A stretch of 64,000 nucleotides of DNA. Origin: Antitrichia curtipendula (taxonomy: Eukaryota; Streptophyta; Bryopsida; Hypnales; Leucodontaceae). The notes below the pieces were generated by a model. The model did no database searches. It was not told the DNA's origin and worked only from the letters and a program-made list of their open reading frames with translations. The DNA lies in NCBI GenBank assembly GCA_951230915.1, contig OX579635.1, forward strand, positions 3,596,001-3,660,000, in the 5' to 3' direction. Made by a program: the position numbers and the translations under genes. Position 1 is the stretch's first letter. Each line of letters begins with the position of its first letter. Positions 12,091-24,464 of this stretch are shown piece by piece.

Positions 12091-13009
12091 AGCTTACCAC
12101 TGCTGGTGAACTTTGAGTTTGTTCAAAGATCTTATGCAAAAGGAGGTTGGCCTAATATGTTTCACTTGACACATAGAAGAAAAGGGGTGATTACAAGAAA
12201 CACTTGTACTGGTGACTGTTTTTCATCATATAGCCCTTGCTGATTTGTTTTTTTGCCATAATTAATTTTTGTATTATGGTTCCAAAAGATTCAAGATTCA
12301 AAAATAAGATATGTATGACTCTTATGCATTTTAGCTAATTTTTTGTTTTTACTTTAAATAATACATATTATCTAAAAATAGCCCCTATTTTATATCACAC
12401 TTGCATCTTGTAGGGATTGTAGAATTGTTTATAGCCCAAACAAATAAATTTGGAGTTGAAGTTTAGCATAGATGGTCTTCTAGTAGACTTGTAGCTATTC
12501 CTCAAAATAGTTTTGAAAGCAATTAATTCAATGTTGTGTGGAAGTCCACAAAGTGAGCTTATTTTTGCTTTCATTTTAAAACATGGTTCTCATAGTAAAT
12601 GACCATCTCCATAGAGTTGTTACAAATGGAGATTTTCTAAAATTTAGCTAGGAATCATTGATTGCAATTGTCTCATTTGGCAAATAGTCAAAAAGCTTGT
12701 AGCCAACAGTGTTGTTCATAACAAATTTGTTAGGTGGTGTTGCATCCACAATTTTTTTGTTATGTATTTAAAGGATGAAAATTATGTCAAGTGGATCAAA
12801 CATGCCTTGATTTCACTAAAAAATGGATGATTTACACTCAATTTTTTTTATAGTGAGATCTTTAAATGTGAATGCAACACTTGCTAGTAGAAAGTCTCTC
12901 AGTAAGGAACTACATAATTTTCTAGAGGAGAAGATGCTAAATCTCCAAATCACAAAAGATGTTTTTTTAGTGTATTTGATACATTCCTACTTCCTTGCTA
13001 AATTTCCTT
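12091..13009. other. No recognised gene
   Basis: AT-rich DNA. Short frames around 12,780-13,038 have a weakly protein-like reading but contain stops and match nothing I know. Confidence 0.35.
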
Positions 13010-13500
13010 TATTTAACTCAATTTTCAATATTTTTTGAAAAAAAATAAAATCATAGAATGAAGATTGTTTACTACAACATTTCAACCATTTGGATTGGAA
13101 TTTTCAATCCAATACTAAATTCTTAACAATTTAGTGTTTTGAATGATTCTCTATTTGTTTCTACTTACTATTTTTTTTCCTATATGTTGTACAATTCCAA
13201 AAGACTGGATTTGTTCTTCAAGGCAAGTTGACTTTTGTATTTTAAAGAACAAATCCAAAGAAGCAACACCATTTTGGACATTTTTTCATACAAATGTGAT
13301 CTTGTGAAGTGCAACTGCCCAATTTTTCTCAAGGCCAAAAATAAGATTTTTGTAAATTCAAAAGCTCATATTTTGCGATCCATGTGGTGGAAATGTTTGA
13401 AATTTTTTTACATATGTTCTCAAGTCAGCATATTACAAGATTCTACGATTACATGTGTTCAAAAACATTTTTTTTCAAAAATTTGGAACTTGTACTAGTA
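13010..13500 (-). mobile_element. Truncated family-1 MITE
   Basis: It matches the right half of the minus-oriented copy at 105-1,037, from the 'TTGAAAAAAAATAAAATCATAGAATG' region onward. Its outer terminus is lost where it abuts the next copy at 13,508. The junction suggests that a second family-1 element inserted into it or next to it. Confidence 0.65.
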
Positions 13501-13507
13501 TTTAGTA

Positions 13508-14440
13508 TTACCCCCTAAAGGACCTTGACTATGTTTTCACCAAAAACGCTCCAAACCTATCATTTCTAGTACAAGCACCAAATTTTAGAAAAAAGAAATC
13601 AATTTTGGGCAGATGTAACTGTAGAAGCTTGTGTGACACTCCTTTGAAAATATGTGGAAAAAAATTCAAAAATTTCCACCGCGTAGATTGCAAGATATTA
13701 GCATTTGAAGTGACAAAAATCCTTTTGAAGCCTTGCAAAAAAATAGGCTGCTGCACTTCACAAGGTTAGTTCATTATAAAAAAGTATCCCAAATGGTGGA
13801 GCTTATTTGGATTCATTCTTCAAGGCATGTTGGCTACATGCTTGAAATTTTTTAGATCATTTGGAATTGTACAACATGTAGAAAAAAAATGGAAAGTAGA
13901 AACAACTAGAGATTGATTTAAAATACTAAATTGTTAAGAATTTAGTTATAGAATTGAAAAATGTCAATTCTAATGGTTGAAATGTTTAAATAAACAATCT
14001 TCATCCTATGATTTTATTTTTTTCAAGAAAAAAATGAAAATTGAGTTTAAAAAAGGACTTCAAAGTTTATTTTAGAATAGAAAATCCATGACTAGTCGCA
14101 TACTAAAATTCCTCATAACTTTTGACTCATTGAGCAAAATGGAATAACTAAAAGCTTTCCACATGTATATAACTCTAGAAAACCACTTTAAAAAATTGTT
14201 TTTGACAAAAATTATTTTAAAAATCTGCCATGACTGCCCATTTAGGAGGTGAATAACATATTAGGACATAACTTTTGACTCATATTTTCAAATGTCATGA
14301 AATTTAGTGCGTATGAAAGATATTCCTTGTTTCCACCTTCTATTAAAATTTCAGCCTAAAATATGCAAATCTCTAGTCAGATGTATTTGCCCAAAATTTC
14401 TATGTTGCCAAAATACACATGGTGGTCATTTAGGGGTTAA
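13508..14440 (+). mobile_element. Family-1 MITE, plus orientation
   Basis: The left end is TTAC-CCCCTAAAGGACC and the right end is TTTAGGGG-TTAA. The TTAC on the left is one mutation from TTAA. The interior matches the 2,430 copy with moderate divergence. Confidence 0.8.
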
Positions 14441-14854
14441 GATTACATTAATACTACCTCCATCCCAAATGATATTCTTGTTTGACAAAATGTTCCGGAC
14501 TAAGGCTAAACATTTGAAGACCTTTTTTTGCACTGTAAGTAGAGTTCAATGTTCTCCTAGCATCCAATCAATTTTGAGTTTAAGAGCCCTTTTCAAAGCG
14601 TAGTGTTGGAGTGTTGAAAAGTGGAATTCTGGGGGCATTTTCAAAGAGCACCAAAAAGCAATGGAAAGCCAAATTCGACCTATTCCAACATCATAAAGTG
14701 CAACATGAAGATTATTTCAAGACAAAAAATTAAGGCCAATAAGAAGATTATTATGGGACAATGTACAATTTATTTAGTATATATTGTTATTTGCACACCA
14801 ATAATATTATTTTAATATTTAAGATACAAAAGTTCCAAACAACTTCCGTGACGT
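14441..14854. other. No recognised gene
   Basis: AT-rich intergenic sequence with short unconserved frames. Confidence 0.35.
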
Positions 14855-15137
14855 AAGGTGGCCCCCCCGAAACGCCACTTTTGCTAGTATTGTGCCTAGT
14901 CACTATTGTTAGACATGGCAAATTTCCATTTGTTTCTTTGTTGGCAAATGAAAGGAGGTTCCAACATACCAAAGAACGCGGCATTTTGATACCATATGCA
15001 GAAGTTTGATGTAGGGTCAAAGTTTTTTTAGTAGAAGTATTGAAATAGTTTCTTCGTCATAGGTACATACTGATTTTGGAGATGTACCCAGATTGAAGAT
15101 GCCGGTTTTGGGTTAGTGATACATTTGGGGGGGCCAC
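14855..15137 (+). mobile_element. TA-AGGTGGG MITE, copy 2
   Basis: It begins TAAGGTGGCCCCCCCGAAAC and ends near GGGGGGGCCAC. The interior CTAGTATTGTGCCTAGTCACTA block and the 'GTGAAAGGAGGTTCCAAC' block match copy 1. Its termini are the most diverged of the four. Confidence 0.65.
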
Positions 15138-15463
15138 ATGATTCTAGGCACCATGTTTTTCAAATATATAAACGTAGTCATTTGGTTATGTGCAACTGAC
15201 GCATGAAGTAGTAGGCTCTTAAAGCAACCCCTTAAGAGCTGACTATATTTTCAGGGAAGCTAAACTCCTTGAAACAATTATTAGTAAATTTCACTAGGAA
15301 GAAAATTGGAATTGGCATCTAATCGAAGTTGTTTAATATTTTTTGGACCTTCGTGGAATTAGTTACAAATTTTTGAAGTTGAAATGCAGTGGTTTCTAGA
15401 AGCGACCCCTCCTGAAATGTACAAATGATGGTACATTGAAGAAAGTAAAATGTACCTCAATAT
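15138..15463. repeat. Dispersed low-copy repeat
   Basis: The block around 'GGCATCTAATCGAAGTTGTTT' and 'CCTGAAATGTAC' reappears in diverged form at about 16,570-16,730, 41,245-41,450 and 50,990-51,160. No coding frame is present. The type is unknown. Confidence 0.5.
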
Positions 15464-15722
15464 TAAGGTGGGTACACCCAAAAATGTCACTATTTTCTAC
15501 TGAGCCTAGTTACTATTATTAAACTGGCCAAATTTCATATATTACTGTTGGTAAGTGAAAGGAAGTTCCAACGCACTAGAGAATGTGGCAATTGGATACT
15601 GAAGGAACAAAGTTTGGTTCTAAAATGGTTTCTTCTACATAAGTACATAATTGATTTTGAAGATGTACATAGAGTATAGATTACGGTTTAAGGTCAGTGG
15701 CACTTTTGGGTGTACCTACCTT
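15464..15722 (+). mobile_element. TA-AGGTGGG MITE, copy 3 (best-preserved ends)
   Basis: The termini are TAAGGTGGGTACACCCAAAA and TTTTGGGTGTACCTACCTTA, inverted copies of each other flanked by TA. The length is about 259 bp. TA duplication suggests a Tc1/mariner (Stowaway)-type origin, although the terminal bases are not those of classical Stowaway. Confidence 0.8.
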
Positions 15723-16254
15723 AGAGGCCGCTTTTAGAGCCAGGTCGGTTTTGGAGACACCTACCTTAGTCTTATGAATGAAGCGAAGAAAATGAAATTT
15801 CTGTCCTCCGTTACCTTTTGCATCTCTGTACAAACAGATTTAAGCTTAGTACTGTCGTGACGTGGTGCGGTCCTGCATCGTGCGTGCCGATTCAAGAAAT
15901 TCGGATCCCCGTTTCATTTGTATCAAAAAAAAAAAGAAGAAAGAAAGAAAGAGGATCCCCCCCATCCACGCATTCAATGGTGGAGATACCGTACTGGAGA
16001 GGTGGACCTACCACTGGTGACCCCACATCCGCCAGAATCCTGGGCCCGACACTTGGCCTCTTCTGCAGCAGGGTTGATTCCATTGGTGGGTTAGAGGATG
16101 TCTGAGGTGGCGAATTTCCATTGGAGAACTAGTCTGGCGACTGGAAATTTCTCCGAAAGGATACGCTTGTAAATGCGAGCTTGCGAAGTGCGTAGAAAGT
16201 CGTAAAGGACTGCCACGAAACGTTCCATTCGTTTCTGGGATTCATTCTTATGGA
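15723..16254. other. Short G+C-richer intergenic segment
   Basis: A stray MITE-like end (GGAGACACCTACCTTAG) lies at about 15,750. It is followed by a sequence with a purine tract (AAAAAAGAAGAAAGAAAG) near 15,928-15,955. Two overlapping frames on opposite strands are not supported as genes. Confidence 0.35.
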
Positions 16255-16556
16255 AGGTGAGGTGGGTACCCCTCAAACCGCTACTTTTTCTGCTCCTGCT
16301 ACTGTGCCTAGTTACTTTTAGCAGAAGGACCAAATTTTCGTATTTTCTGGTTGGTTGGCAAGTGGAAGGAGGTTCCAAGGCGACAGAGAAAGTGACGTTT
16401 GGATACTGTAGACAAAAGTTATAAAGGGTCAAAGTTTTTTTGGTAGATGTCCTAAAATCATTTCTTCGATTGTACGTACGTATTGATTTTGGAGGTGTAC
16501 ATGGAGTGATGATGGCAACATCAGGCCAAGGTGCGATTTGGAGTGTATCCACCTTT
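16255..16556 (+). mobile_element. TA-AGGTGGG MITE, copy 4
   Basis: It begins GGTGAGGTGGGTACCCCTCA and ends GGAGTGTATCCACCTTTG. It shares the interior 'TGCCTAGTTACT' and 'GGAGGTTCCAAGGCG' blocks with the other three copies. Confidence 0.7.
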
Positions 16557-16952
16557 GATCCTTAAAAGACCAATTTACAAATGGATTCCCAATTTCTAGA
16601 AGTTTGATTTCTTCAAATATTTTTCAATAAATGTTTCTTGAAAGAAAAGTGGAACTAAAATCTCCCCTAAGTAATTTCATATTTTTTGGACCTTCACAAA
16701 ATTAGTAAATGAATTTTGAAGTTGAATCACATTAGGCTTTAAATTTTTTTGAACTAATAATGTGAAAAATAACAGACTTTGATCATCATGCCTTGCCTTC
16801 CTCATATGAAGTCCTTAACCCATGCATGACTAGGGAGACATTTTTGATATTTTGAGAACTTGGATAGGCTTTGTTGACTTCATAATTTGGAATTCTTGTA
16901 GGAAATTCTTAAAATTGATGCTAATCATCATAATCTATATGTAAATATTTGT
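16557..16952. other. No recognised gene
   Basis: The first ~170 bp carry a diverged copy of the dispersed repeat described at 15,138. The remainder is AT-rich with no gene. Confidence 0.35.
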
Positions 16953-18079
16953 TTAACCCTAAAAGACCAAACAATGTTTTTTGGCAATATATAAATTTTG
17001 GGCGGCTCACCAAAAATTTAATTCTCCTTTATTTTCGTTGAAATTTGCACACGACATGTGGTCCAAGAGTATCTTAAACACACAACAACTTTTGTAACTT
17101 TTGACTACTTGGTTCAAAATTAATTGTGTGATATGTGGTTTTTTAAAAATCCAAGCAACAAAGGATCATTTTTTTAAGAAATAAAAATTTAAAATTGGTT
17201 TTCTAGATTTACATATATGTCGAAGGTTTCAAATCATTCCATTTTGATTAATGAGACAAAAGTCATTAGGAGTTTTAGTTTGTAGGCAATTATAAAATCT
17301 TGAGGTCATTCTCACAAATATTGCAATAGTTATAATTCAATGTCAATTTTTGATTTCATAGCCAAAACAATGAGCTAAAAATATATTCTAAAAATTAATT
17401 AATTAATTTTTTTCAATTTTATAGATTAATACATACTCAAAAGCATTTGAGCCATGTAATTTCAAATAATGAGGTAAAAGTTGTGAAAAGTTTTATTTTG
17501 CAGGCGATGAAGGTAAAAAAAAAGCATGTAAAGTCCTTTTTTGAACTCAGTTTTTAAAACTTTCACATACAAACAAAAATAAAAGATACAACTTATTTAC
17601 TATATCATTTTCATCATGGAAATTAACTTCTCAATTTTTTGTAATAGTTATTAGTGGGTCAGTTTCTTCTTTCATTCAAGACCACCTTCTACTTTATAAT
17701 TTTATTGAAGATGAATATGAAAGTTTTTAATTAATTTTTTTTAACATATATTTTCAAACTATTTTTGAATATATTAACAAAAATACACAAGTTGTGGGAA
17801 ATACGTTTTTTGTTATAAAAATGATGAAAGACAAAATTTTATCCTTTTGGAAATCTAGAAAAGCCTACATTTTGAAGTTTAGGCACATTGAATTTGCAAT
17901 CACTAGGATATTCACTTAAATTTCTTGGAATGATATTCTTGAATGTTTCCTAAATAATCATTTAATTTAATTTAAATTTGTTACAAAACAAATATAGATG
18001 AAGAGTTTAGCTTTGTTTTGGATATGAGAATTTAGAATAAGTTATGGTCCTCTAAACAACAAAGAACTTTTAGGGTTAA
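16953..18079 (-). mobile_element. Decayed family-1-like element, probably composite
   Basis: It starts TTAA-CCCTAAAAGACC with a family-1 interior to about 17,300, and may end at TTTTAGGG-TTAA near 18,079. The middle (about 17,310-17,960) matches the reverse complement of about 25,100-25,700, including 'CATTTTGAAGTTTAGGCACA'. Either a second repeat is nested here or both places carry the same older element. Confidence 0.5.
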
Positions 18080-19743
18080 AATTTTCAAAATATCTGCTTC
18101 ACACTAAATTGTTGTGTACATAAATTTTTCTTTTTAAAAAAAAGGTGAATTCTTTCTAAAGAAAATTAAAAAATATATACAACAAAACGCTTCCATACAA
18201 AGCAAAAAGATGACATAGGAAGAAGGAAAAGACTTAAAGTTTTAGGGGTGTTTGAACATAGCTCTTGTTTTCTTGACTAGCTCTTGTAACAAGTATAATT
18301 TATCATTTGTGTGGAATAATTTTGATGATGGCTACCATCAAAATGAAAGAAGACTAATGTAGCTTTTTTCTAATAAAAATATCGGCAAAATTGCACATTT
18401 TTTGAGAAAATGCCACCATTGACAAGATTGATTAAAGATGTATGGTTAGGCAATACTTTATACATACATTGAATTTGGAATGTTGAAATCAGAATCCTCA
18501 AAAGTATTCCAAAGGGTCTGATTTTTTTTCCTACAAATAGATTTCATTATGATATTGATGTGTAATTTTTTTCAAATCATTTTGAGGTGTAAAAAAAAAG
18601 ATATGAGGATGTGAAGTGATGGCCCAAAGCTCCCTCACCATTGTCAAAAAATTCACTAGAAATTGCACATTCCATCATTGCTTGATAGAATTGCACCAAT
18701 GATTTCAATAGATTAACCATCTCAAGGGTCTCTTCTTTGTTTATTGACTATTAGTGAGGTTCACATTTTGAATTTTTTTAAATGTAGTTGTAGAAGCCAC
18801 TTAGTAACCTTATGGTCCATTAGGGGTTAAGCATATAAATGTCATACACTGCATACATTAGGGTAGTGTCATTTTATTTTTTTTATTTTATTTAATTATT
18901 TTTTAGTCTTCTATATAGAAAATACATTTAATAAATAAATAAATAAATAATTTCTTCAACATATTCAACCGTAGGATCTTGCAGTAGATTAGTATGAAAA
19001 TGTCTAGAAGAAATTTTAAGAACTTAGACCGTAATGATTACAAGATTTAAAATTAATTAATTAATTATTTTTATGCTCCTAGCATGACTAGATTATAAAG
19101 CTTTGAAATCCTTTAATTTAAATTTTTTTGTACTATAGATTATGAACAAAAATAAATTATATTGGAGAATTGAATTGAATTGAATTTTTGAGATCCCCCC
19201 CCCCTGGATTTTCATTTAAGAAAAAATTGTTTGTCAAACCTGATATCAAATAGAGAGAAAAACTAAATTGTTGATAGTTTTAAAATAGAATTGATATACA
19301 CTAATCCCAACAGTGAGATTGTTTTAGAAATCAAACCAACCAATTGATTTTTTTTTTAATTATTTTAATTATGTTCATAAACGGATTTAATATATTATTT
19401 TCTCAAAAAATTGCCAATATTGCTTGCAAAACTAGAAGTTTCATAACTTTTACATTACTTATCTACATAGAAAAAATATAATTTATAAGAAATAATCTTT
19501 AAGAAAATACTAATTCAAGTTCAGTTGTTTTTTTGCTACCTACCCTCACCTATTTTGGACTTACTATAGCATAACTTTTGCTCTTTGGCATTGATTGAAA
19601 TAAAAATTATATTTTCAAAAAGCTAATTAGTTTTTCTTTCATCAAATTTTTTTCTTGGAAAATCTTATCCACAATTGAAATTATAGGTACCTATTCAAAC
19701 CTTCAAAAGTCCCTTGAGGGATTCTTAAGACTTTAGTGGTTAA
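18080..19743. mobile_element. Remnants of two or more family-1 elements
   Basis: A right terminus, TCCATTAGGGG-TTAA, ends at 18,830. From about 18,950 to 19,743 there is a subfamily-b copy, from 'CCGTAGGATCTTGCAGTAG' to the terminus CTTTAGTGG-TTAA. Left ends are too decayed to place exactly. No gene. Confidence 0.45.
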
Positions 19744-20848
19744 TACTAAGGTACATTTTGGGCAAAAATTGCCAAAAATTCTACCATTTAATTTTTATAA
19801 AAAACTGAAATTCAGCCCTACCAAAATGTACTAGACTACTATAAAAATGAATGGAAAAAAAATCATATCTTTTGACAATGAAAAATTTAAGACTATAACA
19901 TTGAAGTTTGAAAAAATATATATTTTTGGACCCTACCTAATGAAGTCAATAGACTTTAACTCCTAGAGTGGGATTTATGCACTACATTCATGGGGTTTTT
20001 TTTTTGTGACAATTGCATCCTATACCATGTTAGTTATATACTTGTAAAACTTCCCAAAAAAACGATGATTTTTTATAATTTGTCCAAGCTACCCAATAAA
20101 CTTTTGGCAACGCAACTTTTGAGTCAATCACTCAATTGAAAAAAAAGACATTTTAAAGAAGGGAGTACATGTCCACACTTCATGTCAAATTTTTAGAAAG
20201 ATTTATTCAAATTTGACTTTGTAGGAACTTGTCTAAATTTTGAATTGGATGTTTAATGACCACTTGGTCCTGTAGAAATAAAGTAAAAAACAAAAGTTAT
20301 ATAGGTCAAAAAATTAAAAAATATTCCTAAAATTTATAAAAATAATATTACAAATCAAAATTTATCTATACTTTTTAGAATTTATAATTGTAGGATCTTT
20401 TTCATTATTAGAGCTAAAGTCTTGCCTAAAATAATTAAGGGGTGTAAAAACAATGCATATGTGAGATATGACCGAGAAAAGAGCAATACAATATTTATTT
20501 CAAGGTTGCATGAGCTTTTGACAACATGGCTTTGTCAAGATTTTGAGCCCCATTACTCAAATTCAACTTTGTGAAAACATCTAAAGACTTTAGTTTAAGT
20601 AGAATCTCAAGTTGTGAAGATGTATGCAAATTTTCAAAGCAAAATGAATACTTTGCTCCACTTGCTTGAATTGGAAGTACAATTAAGAAAAAATTTACCA
20701 ATCATCAAATTTTTGTAAAAGTTAGATTTCCGAGAAGGTCGTTTGATTTTTCAATCTCAAAATGAGAAGGAAAAAAACAAAATCTAATACTTCACTATAT
20801 ATGTCCAAAACACCCCCAAACCATTTTGGACTAAAAAGAGCTTTAGGG
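19744..20848. other. No recognised gene
   Basis: AT-rich DNA that may include a very old element ending at CTTTAGGG-TTTAA near 20,855. Nothing else is supported. Confidence 0.3.
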
Positions 20849-21360
20849 TTTAAACCTTAGAGGTTTGTAACAAAGTTTTATTTAAAACGCTTCAAAACAA
20901 CCATTTATAGAGTAAAAAAACTACATTTAAAAAAAATTAACAATAGGATCTTGCATTAGACTTGTAGGAGAATGTGTAGAAAATTTTCATAAACTTTGAC
21001 CATATAGATTGTAAAATGTTAGAGTTCAAAGTGAATTTTCTTTTAAGAAATTGTACCTTCCTTTACTAGATTTCAGACTTTGCCCCCCTTGGTCTTAATT
21101 CATTTGCACTATAAAATTTTGAGGTTAAAATCTTCATGATGGAAAACTAAGCTAAAAAACTAGGAATTTAAAAAAAAAAATAATAATTTATATTCTTAAA
21201 AAAAATTGTTTAATAGATGTAGGCTCAAAATAAAATGGCGAGTTAAATCTTTAATAGATTAAAATGGAATTGAAACATGTCAATCCTCAAAATAACAATG
21301 AGGTTGTCTTTATAAATGTTCTGCATCCTACAAACATTTTTTTACTGGATTTTTTTGAAA
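20849..21360 (+). mobile_element. Partial family-1 element (subfamily b)
   Basis: It starts TTTAA-ACCTTAGAGG and continues with the family's 'AGGATCTTGCATTAGAC' and 'CATATAGATTGTAAAATG' blocks. The right end is not found before unrelated sequence begins near 21,360. Confidence 0.5.
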
Positions 21361-21787
21361 ATTGGATTACAAAATGAATGTTAATTGTGTAGGTGAATGC
21401 CCACCACTAGAAGAGAAATGTGTTTAATTAGACATGTTTTGAATGCAGAAACCATGTTCTGAAAAATGAATACAACAAACATAAAAACATCACGTAGTTT
21501 ATATTAAGTTGTGTGTTTTGAACGTCTGTACTTGGGGGGTGTTTGGGTTCAGCAAATGCTGTTGGGTTCAATATTTGCAGCGTTTGATGTAACATGATGC
21601 AATCGTTATGTCATGAATCATGTGTTTTTTTAAATTTTTATTTGTGCCATGTTGGAATTGACATGGCTTCTTTACCACGATTTGTCATGTTCAGTTGACG
21701 AGACACATGTCCTCTAACTTAATTATATTTCCAGGAATGCCATAGAACATTGAATGGTACTACCAACTACAGTGATCATTATTCATA
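21361..21787. other. No recognised gene
   Basis: Intergenic sequence with no repeats or coding frames that I can support. Confidence 0.3.
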
Positions 21788-22742
21788 ATATCCCCTAAAG
21801 GTTTTTGACTATGTTTTCACAAAAAACACTCCCAAACTGCCATTTCTAGTAGAAGTACCAAATTTTGGAAAAAAAACCCATTTTTGGACACTTGTAACCG
21901 TAGGATCTTGTAGTAAACTAGTTTGAGAAGATGTGGAAAAAATTTCAGAAATTTCCACCGTGTAGATTGTAAGATATTAGCATTTGAAGTGACAAAAATC
22001 CTTTTTTTGTCCCTGCGAAAAATTGGGCAGCTGCACTTCACATGGTCACATTTGTATGAAAAAATGTCCAAAATGGTGGTAAATCTTTGGATTCATTCTT
22101 CAAAGCAAGTTAGCTACATGCTTGAAAAATTTCAGATCATTTGGAATTGTACAACATATAGGAAAAAAATAGTAAGTAGAAAGAAGTAGAAAATGATTCA
22201 AAACACTAAATTGTTAAGGGTTTAATTATGGAATTGAAAAATGTCAATCCAAACGATTGTAATGTTGTAATAAACAGTCTACACCTTTTGTTTATATTTT
22301 TTTTCAAAAATATTGAAAATTGAGTTAAATAAAGGACTTCAAAGTTTATTTTAGAGTAGAGATTCTATAACTACCCACAAACTACCCACAACTAAAATTC
22401 CTCATAACTTTCATCTCATAAATCAAAGTGGAATGATTCAAAGCTTTCCTTGTGCACATAAATCTAGAGAACCAATTTCAAATTTTTATTTCTGTAAAAA
22501 ATGATTTTTAAAGAAGTTTTTTTTGCTGCCCGGGCTGCCCACCGAACAATGAAAACTACATATCATACCATAACTTTTTAACCATGTGGTCAAAAGTTAT
22601 GAAAATTGTTGGGCCCTAAAGCTACTCCTCGGGCACATCTTGTGTGAAAATTTCAAAGAAAAAAAATAAAAATTCCATTCTTGGTGAGCTGCCCCAAAAC
22701 GCTATATTGTCAAAAAACGGTGTTTGGTCCTTTAGGGGATAT
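21788..22742 (+). mobile_element. Family-1 MITE, young copy with ATAT target
   Basis: The termini CCCCTAAAGG and CCTTTAGGGG are flanked on both sides by ATAT (21,788-21,791 and 22,739-22,742) instead of TTAA. It is almost identical to the copy at 2,430-3,387. ATAT is, like TTAA, a 4-bp A/T palindrome, so the target preference may be looser than strict TTAA. Confidence 0.9.
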
Positions 22743-24368
22743 ATATGTTGGTGGAAGACTTTGCCTCGTCAATGTTCCTGTGAACTTAATTATAAGTTAT
22801 TTCGAACATGAATTCCAATAGACTTCCTTTCCTGAAATAATTAATTGCACATAACTGATGTCTGATGCATTACAATAGTATAGTCTTCTTGGAAAAAATG
22901 TATATAGAATTCCAACTCTTGTGGTCAATCATTGCACCATGCACGTAGAAGGAAAAATTCATACATGAGATGCTCATGGTCCAAGCTGCCTAATTGATTT
23001 ATGAAATTTTTAAGTCTTTGTGAATTGTAAAACTTCAATATGTATGCAAGTGACATCCACTATAATAGTGCAAACATCATCCATTTTTGAAAGAAAGTCA
23101 TAAGTCTTCACTGCTAAAGCACATACTTTGCATTGCATTCCCTAATATGAAAATAGACACATAGGTCATATGCACCTAATAAAACTCCCACACACAAAGG
23201 AACATAGTCCACTTCTTTTCGAGTTGTGAGCTCTCCTTCTAGAATGCTCATGACTTGCTAAATTGTCAAACTTTGATAAGACAAAAAAGGCTAAGCAGTA
23301 TAGTTGAATACAAGTACAAAAGAACTTTTTCAATGTAGCGCATGTATACACTCAATAATTTTAGTGAAACTAGGAACTCAATCATTTGTAAAATGACGTG
23401 CAAAAAGAGCTTTTTTACTCATAACTATGACACAAGTATTTCAAAACAACAATTATTGGTATCCATAAGACCTTTTCCATTCACGACTTTTATGACAAAA
23501 ACACAGAACAAAAATGTCCATTGCCATAATATTTACACGAGCGCACAACCTTGGGCTCAATGTTCACTAACAAAATAAAACTATAGAAATTATAGATCCC
23601 CGCTATGACAAACTCCGATACCATAAAAACAAACTCCACTCTAAGGACTAATCTGCTCTTTAATGACATATAAACACCTCCCATACTTCGGAGGTTGCTA
23701 CCCAACCATTTGGAAAATGACCTACATCATTGCAATTCACATGCTTTAAAGGTAGAGCGCTTTCCAATGACGATTTTATTCACAGGCTTCTTGACCTACA
23801 TGTCCATCATGTGAGCAAAACACTAGCAATGTGCAAATCAATCATTACATGTCAACCACAATGTTAGAAAATAACATTACAATTCAACAGATACCTACTG
23901 CTGCTACAGAGATCTAAATTTTAGTGGTTTACCCATGTCATTTAATAACTACAAATTAATATAAAATTGCTTTTGTCCAGTAAATTCCTCGTGCCTTTCT
24001 ATTGGATCATTGAAAAAGACATCCTATGCACCTTATTAGTAATAGTATAATGAGTAGAGTTTCTTTCACAATAAAAAGAAAAACATTTCCGAAATAACCA
24101 CTACAAAACAAGAAAAACATCTACAACTTGTATAGAGGCTCCATGCTATAAAAAAATCTAACCATTGTAGCATAGATGTATACCCTTAAAAACACACCAA
24201 AATCTAAAAACGGAACTAGAAGGTTCTTCAAATGCAAAATTTTGGCCAAACTATGTTAGCATGACTTCTAGTTTGAAACCAAACACGCAATGTACGCAAA
24301 AACTTGAGTTCAATATAGAAACATAGACAACATTCAAAACATCTAAACACACAATGTGTTATTGCTCA
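22743..24368. other. No recognised gene
   Basis: About 1.6 kb of AT-rich sequence. Short frames on both strands have random-looking translations. No RNA gene or terminal repeat is seen. Confidence 0.35.
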
Positions 24369-24464
24369 CAAGTATGTACATATTCTCATGTGTTCTACTA
24401 CTTTTAGATTTAACAAGTCTAAAATCTAAAAGTAGTAGAACACATAAGAATATGTACATACTTG
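24369..24464. repeat. Compact near-perfect hairpin (43-bp arms)
   Basis: The arms 24,369-24,411 and 24,422-24,464 are inverted copies with a single mismatch, separated by a 10-base loop. The size and pairing resemble a young foldback or microRNA-precursor-like hairpin. No terminal duplication is evident. Confidence 0.75.

Noticed and set aside
16091..16552. Minus-strand frame of 153 codons
   Set aside because: Most of it is the TA-AGGTGGG MITE copy 4; the other three copies have no corresponding frame.
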